Positions 6,117 through 10,420 of a stretch of DNA of 10,420 bases are shown piece by piece (positions within the stretch are counted from its first letter, which is position 1; every line of letters starts with the position of its first letter). The translations under genes were made by a program, and so were the position numbers. Under the pieces are notes generated by a model that was given only the letters and a program-made list of their open reading frames with translations, did not search any database and was not told the DNA's origin. Location: positions 1-10,420 of the forward strand of contig QMXQ01000037.1 in assembly GCA_003662205.1 (NCBI GenBank), given 5' to 3'. This DNA comes from Candidatus Bathyarchaeota archaeon (GTDB lineage: Archaea; Thermoproteota; Bathyarchaeia; TCS64).

Positions 6117-7286
6117 GTGAGTAGGTCTGAAGCGGGTATCTACGCCATCGCCGGGTCCCACGGCATCATGCACGCCTACCTGGTCCTGCTCCCCGCGCTC
6201 ATCCCGCTGCTGAAGGGGGAGCTGGGCAACTACGAGACCATCGGTCTCCTCGCCTCCCTCGTCTTCCTCTTCTACGGCTGGGGCTCCCTCCCAGTTGGGT
6301 TCCTCTCCGACCGCTACTCGAAGAAGAACCTGGTCGTAGCGTCGATGGCCCTCTGCGGCGTCTCCGCCATCATGGTCAGTCTCTCACGGTCTCTGGTCCT
6401 GACCGCGGCCTCCCTGGTGATGCTGGGTATCGGCGCGAGCCTCTACCACCCGCCGGGGTACGCCGCCATGGCCCTCCACTCCCGGGAGATGCGGGGGCGC
6501 TACATGGGGATACAGGGCCTCGGCGGCGACGTGGGCATGGCCCTCTCCTACATCACCTCGGCGGTCCTCGGCTCCCTCCTCGGATGGAGGAACACCTTCC
6601 TCATCTGGGGCCTGGTCGGCGTCGCGATGGCCGGCGTGGACCTCCTCATCGTCGTCGAGCCCGAGGCCGTTGAGACCGACGAGAGGCGCGTCGGCTACGC
6701 GGAGACGCTGAGGCGGATGTTCTCCACGGAGCACCTCAGGCTGCTCATCCTCGTCTTCGCCATCGTCATCTGCAGCGGCGCCCTCTGGAACGGCGTCTCC
6801 TCCTTCATCCTCACCTACATCAACCAGGTGAAGGGCGTCCAGCTCGTCATCGCTGGCGGCCTCTCCACCGTCAAGTATACCGTCGGCGCCCTGGCCCAGA
6901 TCGTCGGCGGCGAGCTCTCCGACAGGCGGGGGAGACGGGGCATCCTCCTCGCCGGCTTCGGCCTCTTCGCGGTGTTCCTCTTCGTCTTGACGCTGACGCC
7001 GGGCTCCATCCCCCTCATACTCCTCATGGTCTCCCTCCTCGGCTTCACCTTCTTCCTGACCCAGTCGCCCATGAACGCCCTCCTCGGCGACATCTCCCAC
7101 CGGGAGGCAGTCGGCGTCACCTACGGCGTCAACTTCGCCATCAAATACGGCATCGGCAGCTTCTCCCCCGCCATCGCCGGCTACCTCGCCGTCAAATACT
7201 CCCTGGACTACGTCTTCTACTTCTTCGCCCTCATCGCGGCCGCCGCCTTCCTCATCACCCTCTTCATCAAGGACATCAAAAAGTAG
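6117..7286 (+). CDS. MFS transporter, fosmidomycin-resistance (Fsr)-like
   Basis: A 389-aa major facilitator superfamily permease with about 12 membrane segments in two halves. The family motif A appears in the first half as GFLSDRYSKKNLV and again in the second as GELSDRRGRRGIL. The N-terminal SHGIMHAYLVLLPALIPLLKG and the GIGASLYHPPGYAA stretch closely resemble the Fsr-type drug:H+ antiporter group. The hydrophilic central loop (around 180-205, EPEAVETDERRVGYAETLRRM) separates the halves. It probably exports a small amphiphilic compound; the substrate is not predictable. The start is GTG 6117, with only a weak AGGGG 10 nt upstream. It is divergent from the winged-helix gene and ends 9 nt from the convergent hypB stop, so transcription from the two sides must meet. 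Confidence 0.85.
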   Translation: MSRSEAGIYAIAGSHGIMHAYLVLLPALIPLLKGELGNYETIGLLASLVFLFYGWGSLPVGFLSDRYSKKNLVVASMALCGVSAIMVSLSRSLVLTAASLVMLGIGASLYHPPGYAAMALHSREMRGRYMGIQGLGGDVGMALSYITSAVLGSLLGWRNTFLIWGLVGVAMAGVDLLIVVEPEAVETDERRVGYAETLRRMFSTEHLRLLILVFAIVICSGALWNGVSSFILTYINQVKGVQLVIAGGLSTVKYTVGALAQIVGGELSDRRGRRGILLAGFGLFAVFLFVLTLTPGSIPLILLMVSLLGFTFFLTQSPMNALLGDISHREAVGVTYGVNFAIKYGIGSFSPAIAGYLAVKYSLDYVFYFFALIAAAAFLITLFIKDIKK

Positions 7287-7295
7287 CAGGCAGCT

Positions 7296-8033
7296 TCACG
7301 GGATCTGCTGGCTCAACTCGGACGCGATCCTCCCGACGGCCTCCGCGAACCGGGTCCCCATCAGCCGCTCCACATCGCCGAGGGCCTCCTCGACCTCAGG
7401 GTCGAAGACGATGGCCCCGAGATAGGGGATGCCGATGCCCTCGACCTGGGAGCGGACGCGGCTCGACGGGTTCATCACCATGTTCTCGACGACGCCGACG
7501 ACGGGGACCTCCAGCTCCCGCAGGAGCCTGAGGAGCTTCCTCACCGTCTCGAAGGCCACTCGGGAGGGCGTCGTCACCGCGAGGAAGCTGATGCCGGGGG
7601 TCAGCCGTATCATGTCGAGGGTGGCGTCGCCGATGCCGGGCGGCATGTCTATGACCAGGTAGTCGAGCTCCCCCCAGCGGGTTATGGCCATGAGCTCGAT
7701 GATGGCCTCGGAGACGGCGGCGCCCCGCAGCGGCGCGGGCTCGTCCACGGCGTAAAAGACGATGGACATGTAGCGGAGGCCGTGCGCCACGGGGGGGATG
7801 ATCCCCTTCTCCTCCTCGGGCTGGAGCCCCTCGACGCCAAGGATGACGTGGGTCGCGGGGCTGGTGAAGTCCAGGTCGAGGAGGCCGACCCGGTAACCCC
7901 TCCGGCTGAGAGCGAGCGCGAGGGTGGTCGCGATCATGCTCTTGCCGACGCCGCCCTTGCCGCTGGAGACGGCGATGATCTTCTTCACGCCGGCGAGGCG
8001 CCGGCCTATGACTTCGAGGCGGGGGTCAGCCAC
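7296..8033 (-). CDS. hypB: archaeal Mrp/MinD-type HypB, nickel-insertion ATPase
   Basis: A 245-aa SIMIBI-class P-loop ATPase of the Mrp/MinD group. The deviant Walker A SSGKGGVGKS carries Lys26 and Lys31; DLDF lies near residues 53-56, and LVIDMPPGIGDAT is the Walker B/switch region. The Mrp/NBP35 family normally has a CxxC near the C-terminal third for an iron-sulfur cluster; here ENMVMNPSSRV carries no cysteine, arguing against an Fe-S carrier. In Thermococcus, a Mrp/MinD-type ATPase replaces the GTPase HypB and loads nickel onto HypA for [NiFe]-hydrogenase maturation. The tight link to hypA (8-nt overlap) supports the same role here. It starts at GTG 8033. No His-rich nickel store or GTPase HypB is seen. 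An unspecialised Mrp-like protein remains possible. Confidence 0.8.
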   Translation of the reverse strand: MADPRLEVIGRRLAGVKKIIAVSSGKGGVGKSMIATTLALALSRRGYRVGLLDLDFTSPATHVILGVEGLQPEEEKGIIPPVAHGLRYMSIVFYAVDEPAPLRGAAVSEAIIELMAITRWGELDYLVIDMPPGIGDATLDMIRLTPGISFLAVTTPSRVAFETVRKLLRLLRELEVPVVGVVENMVMNPSSRVRSQVEGIGIPYLGAIVFDPEVEEALGDVERLMGTRFAEAVGRIASELSQQIP

Positions 8034-8433
8034 CGTCCTTCACCCCTTTGATGGAGGCGAGCCAGACCCCCCGGCCCTCCACAACCTCGAAGTCGGGGCT
8101 GCCGCATCGGGGGCACTTCAGGTAGACGTGGGCCATCTCAGGCACGAAGTGTATCGCCTCCGAGATCTCCTCGCCGAGGTCGTCGGGGCTGAACCTCCAC
8201 TCCTCGCCGCAGACCCTGCACCTCAGCTTGGCCGGGATGGATTCTAGGGTGAACTTGGCGTTCCTCATGAGGGGTGTCCGCTGCTGGTCGAGGGCGAACT
8301 CTAGTATCTCGCGGTCGATCTGCTGGAGCTCGCCGATCCTGACGGTGATCTCCGTGATCTCCTTCAGCTCTTGCTCCTCGGCGATCCTAGTGGCGGTGGA
8401 GACAACTCCCTCCGCCAGCGCCCACTCGTGCAT
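8026..8433 (-). CDS. hypA: hydrogenase maturation nickel chaperone HypA
   Basis: A 135-aa HypA/HybF protein that delivers nickel to [NiFe]-hydrogenase precursors. It starts with MHEWALAE, whose His2 and Glu3 belong to the N-terminal nickel site that is exposed once Met1 pairs with it. The VRIGELQQID segment is typical. Two cysteine pairs, Cys72/Cys75 (CRVC) and Cys107/Cys110 (CPRC), form the zinc-binding domain. The 31-residue insert between the pairs is long compared with bacterial HypA (usually about 14) and matches the archaeal Thermococcales-like form. It overlaps the downstream hypB start by 8 nt, implying translational coupling. It lies 40 nt after the nikR-like stop; a TATA-like AAATTAAGG about 28 nt before the ATG could give it a separate, leaderless transcript. 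No other hyp or hydrogenase structural gene is in view. Confidence 0.92.
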   Translation of the reverse strand: MHEWALAEGVVSTATRIAEEQELKEITEITVRIGELQQIDREILEFALDQQRTPLMRNAKFTLESIPAKLRCRVCGEEWRFSPDDLGEEISEAIHFVPEMAHVYLKCPRCGSPDFEVVEGRGVWLASIKGVKDGG

Positions 8434-8456
8434 ACTGAGGCTTACGTGGTCCGAAC

Positions 8457-8466
8457 CTTAATTTCT
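8457..8466 (-). promoter_or_regulatory. possible TATA element of hypA-hypB
   Basis: On the minus strand GAAATTAAGG lies 24-33 nt before ATG 8433, the distance expected for a leaderless archaeal mRNA. Read-through from the nikR-like gene is the alternative. Confidence 0.3.
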
Positions 8467-8473
8467 TTTCCGT

Positions 8474-8890
8474 TTATGGCGCCGTGATGGCCGCCTTCAC
8501 CTGCTTGACGCCCCTCCTCGCCATGAGCTCCTGCGTCAGCAGCTTGATCTCCCCCACCTCCCCCTTCACCGCGATGATCTCCAACACCTTGTTCTCCTCG
8601 ACGTAGAGCTGCTGTATCGACGCTATGATCTCCCTGAACCTGTGCTGAATGGAGGAAACCTCCTCCACCAGGCCCGGCTTGTCCAGGTAGTGGAGGACGA
8701 GGACGACCCCGACCACGACCCCCGAGCTCCGCTTCATCCACTGGACCTCGGTGATGAAGCTGCGGACGGCGTCGTGGACGGCCTTGGACCTGTTGGCGTA
8801 CCGCATGCTCCGCCACGTCTCGTCGAACTCCTCGACCAGGGACGGCGGGAGGGATACGCTGAACCTCTTGACGCTTCCACGCTGAGGCAA
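8474..8890 (-). CDS. NikR-like ribbon-helix-helix regulator with degenerate nickel site
   Basis: A 138-aa protein with the two-domain NikR layout. An N-terminal ribbon-helix-helix (about 6-50) has strand VKRFSVSLP, whose Arg9/Ser11/Ser13 occupy the base-contacting positions as in archaeal NikR, followed by YANRSKAVHDAVR. A C-terminal ACT-like regulatory domain (about 55-138) contains SIQHRFREII, LEIIAVKGEVGEI and ARRGVK. Aligned without gaps to E. coli NikR, the four square-planar nickel ligands become His83 (kept, for His76), Gln94 (for His87), Tyr96 (for His89) and Val102 (for Cys95). High-affinity nickel binding of the known type is therefore unlikely. TTG 8890 is chosen because GGTGAT (8899-8894) precedes it by 3 nt and the length fits NikR; the open frame continues upstream with no homology. 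It is divergent from the S-component-like gene, with an operator between them. Confidence 0.85.
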   Translation of the reverse strand: MPQRGSVKRFSVSLPPSLVEEFDETWRSMRYANRSKAVHDAVRSFITEVQWMKRSSGVVVGVVLVLHYLDKPGLVEEVSSIQHRFREIIASIQQLYVEENKVLEIIAVKGEVGEIKLLTQELMARRGVKQVKAAITAP

Positions 8891-8927
8891 GGGATCACCG
8901 GGGATAGGTTGTCCCCCGAGGGAAAAA

Positions 8928-8936
8928 CCTTTTATG
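8928..8936. promoter_or_regulatory. shared TATA element of the divergent nikR-like / membrane protein promoters
   Basis: CCTTTTATG reads as CATAAAAGG on the minus strand. For the nikR-like gene it predicts a start near 8905 and a leader of about 15 nt holding GGTGAT. Read rightward it predicts a start near 8958, inside the operator, and a leader of about 25 nt holding GGAGGGG. Use in both directions is inferred. Confidence 0.45.
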
Positions 8937-8939
8937 TTG

Positions 8940-8969
8940 TGTGTTACGACTTCGATGATACGTAACACA
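8940..8969. promoter_or_regulatory. NikR-type operator
   Basis: Perfect inverted repeat with 9-base arms TGTGTTACG (8940-8948) and CGTAACACA (8961-8969), spacer 12. Written in the usual way it is GTGTTAC-N14-GTAACAC, which matches the NikR operator consensus I recall from comparative-genomic work. It lies 4 nt from the shared TATA element and covers the predicted start site of the rightward gene, as expected for repression. Confidence 0.8.
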
Positions 8970-8983
8970 GTTGGAGGGGTTTG

Positions 8984-9526
8984 TTGGCCTACTTCACCAG
9001 CCGGGACATCGCGGCCGTCGCCCTGTCCGCCGCCCTCTGGGCGGTCCTCAACTGGACGGTCGCGCCCATCTTCTGGCAGCTCACCCACCTGCCCATCCTC
9101 TGCGACATGATCGGCACGTCCCTCCTCATCCTCACGCTGTGGTGGACCCGCAAGCCCGGGGCGGCGACCCTGATGGGGCTCGTCGCGACGGTCCTCAACT
9201 TCGTCCTGAGGCCGGGGGCCCTCCACTTCCTCGGCTTCACGGCCGCCAGCCTCGTCTTCGACGTCGCGGCGAGGGCGATCGGCTACAGGAACAGCCTCGA
9301 CCGGCGGCTGATCAGCTCCGTCAGCCTCATCGCCATCTCCGTCCTCTCAACCCTCGTGGCCGGCTACATCATCGGCACCTTCTTCATGAACCCCATGTTC
9401 CTAGCGAAGATGTTCGGCGGCGTGGCCTTCTTCGCCGCGCTCCACGGCGCAGGCGGCCTCATCGGCGGCGCTCTGGGCGTCACCATCGTGAGGGGATTGG
9501 AGGCGCGGAAGGTTCTTCAACCGTAG
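8984..9526 (+). CDS. six-helix membrane protein, ECF transporter S-component-like, candidate metal importer
   Basis: A 180-aa very hydrophobic protein with about six membrane segments (roughly 9-30, 36-54, 59-75, 80-99, 109-133, 142-170). Length, helix count and the small-residue-rich first helix (IAAVALSAALWAVL) recall substrate-binding S components of energy-coupling-factor transporters, but I cannot place it in a named subfamily. It lacks the N-terminal Met-His of CbiM/NikM nickel/cobalt permeases. Potential metal-binding residues at membrane positions are His35...Cys40-Asp41, His81 and His154. No EcfA ATPase or EcfT gene is adjacent, so it would have to share a module encoded elsewhere or act alone. 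TTG 8984 is preferred over TTG 8981 because GGAGGGG (8973-8979) then has a 4-nt spacer. The NikR-type operator ahead of it suggests metal-responsive control and a nickel-related substrate. Confidence 0.7.
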   Translation: MAYFTSRDIAAVALSAALWAVLNWTVAPIFWQLTHLPILCDMIGTSLLILTLWWTRKPGAATLMGLVATVLNFVLRPGALHFLGFTAASLVFDVAARAIGYRNSLDRRLISSVSLIAISVLSTLVAGYIIGTFFMNPMFLAKMFGGVAFFAALHGAGGLIGGALGVTIVRGLEARKVLQP

Positions 9527-9644
9527 TCGATACAGCAAATGCTGAGCCTCCGCCTGTGCTTATCCGAATCCCCATGAGCACCCCAGCCGATAGGGAAGAC
9601 GCTGCGACTGAAGCCGCTATGATCGGGGAAGCGTCCCGAAAACA

Positions 9645-9672
9645 ATATTACTATCTTTGATGACAGTAATAC
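9645..9672. promoter_or_regulatory. second NikR-type operator overlapping the FmdE-like gene promoter
   Basis: ATATTAC-N14-GTAATAC matches the GTGTTAC-N14-GTAACAC site at 11 of 14 arm positions with identical spacing. It is itself a 7-base inverted repeat (TATTACT at 9646-9652, AGTAATA at 9665-9671). It overlaps the only TATA-like stretch (AATATTA, 9644-9650) before ATG 9684, whose predicted start site is near 9674. Confidence 0.55.
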
Positions 9673-9683
9673 GATTCGCCTTG

Positions 9684-10124
9684 ATGAGGGTGGAGATCCC
9701 GAAACAGAGAGCGTGGTCCCAGGACCTCCTCGACCGCGCCGTGGAGTTCCACGGGCACGGCGGCCCCTTCATGGTCGTGGGCCTCAGGATGGGGCTGGCG
9801 GCCCTGAGGCGGCTCGACGCCAAGGGCTGGTTCGACCTCCGATGCCGCGTCTCCCTCCGATGGAAACCGCCCGACTCCTGCGTCATCGACGGCATCCAGA
9901 GCTCCACGGGCTGCACCATGGGGAAGCACAACATCGAGGTCGGGGAGGGAGACGGCATCGCGGCCGAGTTCACCAGCGCAGACATGCACCTCAGGATCAC
10001 CCTGAGACGAGAGGTGCTGGAAAGAATACGGCGCACGCTAGCGGAAGAGCGGGAGGCGCCTGTGAAAGACCTGATGGCGGAGCTCATAGCGGCCCCGGAC
10101 CTAGACCTCTTCGAGTTCTCCTAG
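9684..10124 (+). CDS. FmdE-domain metal-binding protein
   Basis: A 146-aa protein made of the FmdE N-terminal-type domain, named after subunit E of formylmethanofuran dehydrogenase. Diagnostic elements are EFHGHGGPFMVVGLRMG (His23, His25), a second strand with Cys54, and DSCVIDGIQSSTGCTMGKHNI (Cys66, Cys77, Lys81). In this family the His and Cys residues form a metal site; the zinc-ribbon found at the C-terminus of some FmdE proteins is missing. No other formylmethanofuran dehydrogenase gene is present, so it is unlikely to be a true subunit. Its position after a membrane transport gene, behind a NikR-type operator, suggests a metal-binding or metal-handling role. The open frame extends to TTG 9657/ATG 9660, but these fall inside the operator and ahead of the implied start site, so ATG 9684 is preferred. 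Confidence 0.8.
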   Translation: MRVEIPKQRAWSQDLLDRAVEFHGHGGPFMVVGLRMGLAALRRLDAKGWFDLRCRVSLRWKPPDSCVIDGIQSSTGCTMGKHNIEVGEGDGIAAEFTSADMHLRITLRREVLERIRRTLAEEREAPVKDLMAELIAAPDLDLFEFS

Positions 10125-10142
10125 CCCCTCCCACCGAGGGGC
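10124..10142 (+). terminator. stem-loop at the end of the FmdE-like gene
   Basis: GCCCCTC (10124-10130) and GAGGGGC (10136-10142) form a 7-bp GC stem with a 5-nt loop starting at the last base of the stop codon. No T tract follows, so it may protect the 3' end or mark a weak stop rather than act as a true terminator. Confidence 0.35.
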
Positions 10143-10214
10143 CTCCGCCATAGACGGCGCGCGCCGGGAGCAAAAGGAAAAAAGGACCCGACGATATCCC
10201 ATAAAGGAGCATCC

Positions 10215-10420
10215 TTGAGTCGATACCTTGAGGAGCTGGAGGCGCGAGGGCTGAGCCTCCTCATCTACAGGGACGGCGAGATCGTCTTCTCCAGCGCCGG
10301 CGGCGGGATAAAGCCCCTCCTCGACGCCATAGACGCCCTCGGAAGAGGCGGGCTGCGGGGAGCCATCGTCGCGGATAAGATCGTGGGTCGCGCCGCCGCG
10401 CTCCTGACCGTGTATATAGA
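10215..10420 (+). CDS. DUF1893 family protein (partial, cut by window end)
   Basis: From TTG 10215, 68 codons run open to the window edge: an N-terminal helix RYLEELEARGLSLLIYRDGEIVFSS, then GGIKPLLDAIDALG and the hallmark GAIVADKIVGRAAALL. This order matches DUF1893, a family whose fold relates to cytidine deaminase-like proteins and whose function is unknown. AAGGAG at 10204-10209 gives a 5-nt spacer and supports the TTG start. The gene lies 90 nt after the FmdE-like gene, beyond a hairpin; an A-rich stretch around 10171-10186 could be its promoter. Whether it belongs to the metal module is not decided by the sequence shown. Confidence 0.7.
   Translation, partial: MSRYLEELEARGLSLLIYRDGEIVFSSAGGGIKPLLDAIDALGRGGLRGAIVADKIVGRAAALLTVYI

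Noticed and set aside
8442..8465. Possible third NikR-type site upstream of hypA (TTACG ... TTAA)
   Set aside because: One arm fits moderately, but the other matches poorly and the spacer is shorter than in the two accepted sites, so it is not distinguishable from chance.
9527..9640. Gap between the membrane protein gene and the FmdE-like operator
   Set aside because: Only a small CAGCA-AA-TGCTG hairpin (9533-9544) was seen; no terminator T tract, RNA or gene could be supported.
8971..9660. 229-aa plus-strand frame overlapping the membrane protein gene
   Set aside because: It is a frame-shifted shadow rich in Arg/Pro/His/Gly; the hydrophobic frame from 8984 is the real gene.
9657..9687. Two TTGATGA copies resembling C boxes of a C/D sRNA
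   Set aside because: No D or D' box (CTGA) lies at the required places between or after them; the region is better explained by the operator and promoter of the FmdE-like gene.

Overview
The window reads as a GC-rich archaeal chromosome fragment. Supporting signs are TATA-like promoters 20-40 nt ahead of genes, frequent TTG/GTG starts, short or absent leaders, a T-tract terminator, and several archaeal-flavoured families: HypA with a long zinc-domain insert, a Mrp/MinD-type HypB, a NikR-like regulator, FmdE and DUF1893. A Thermoproteota or Bathyarchaeia-like source is my guess; no rRNA or other phylogenetic marker is present to prove it. No mobile element, CRISPR array, tRNA or rRNA was seen.

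Layout. Positions 1-39 hold the first 13 codons of a leftward gene resembling the start of a LigD-type 3'-phosphoesterase. Rightward from it run a cytosolic sulfite-oxidase-fold molybdopterin protein (125-748) and a D-aminoacylase-type amidohydrolase (785-2560), closed by a T-rich terminator. A CPBP membrane protease (2705-3301) converges on an amidohydrolase_2 gene (3350-4237, minus). Then come an M24-fold protein with a degraded metal site (4444-5625), a small winged-helix regulator (5690-5908, minus), and an Fsr-like MFS exporter (6117-7286).

The most coherent part is 7296-10124, a metal (probably nickel) module. On the minus strand are the archaeal ATPase-type hypB, hypA overlapping it by 8 nt, and a nikR-like gene. 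Divergent from nikR is a six-helix ECF S-component-like membrane protein. A perfect inverted repeat, GTGTTAC-N14-GTAACAC, lies between the two and matches the NikR operator consensus as I remember it. A second, imperfect copy with the same N14 spacing overlaps the promoter of the next gene, an FmdE-domain protein. The NikR-like protein keeps the DNA-contacting strand but has lost three of the four nickel ligands (only His83 remains). The module may therefore be a NikR-type regulon with an altered sensor, controlling an unassigned metal importer and an FmdE-like metal-binding protein next to nickel-insertion factors. The window ends inside a DUF1893 gene (10215 onward).
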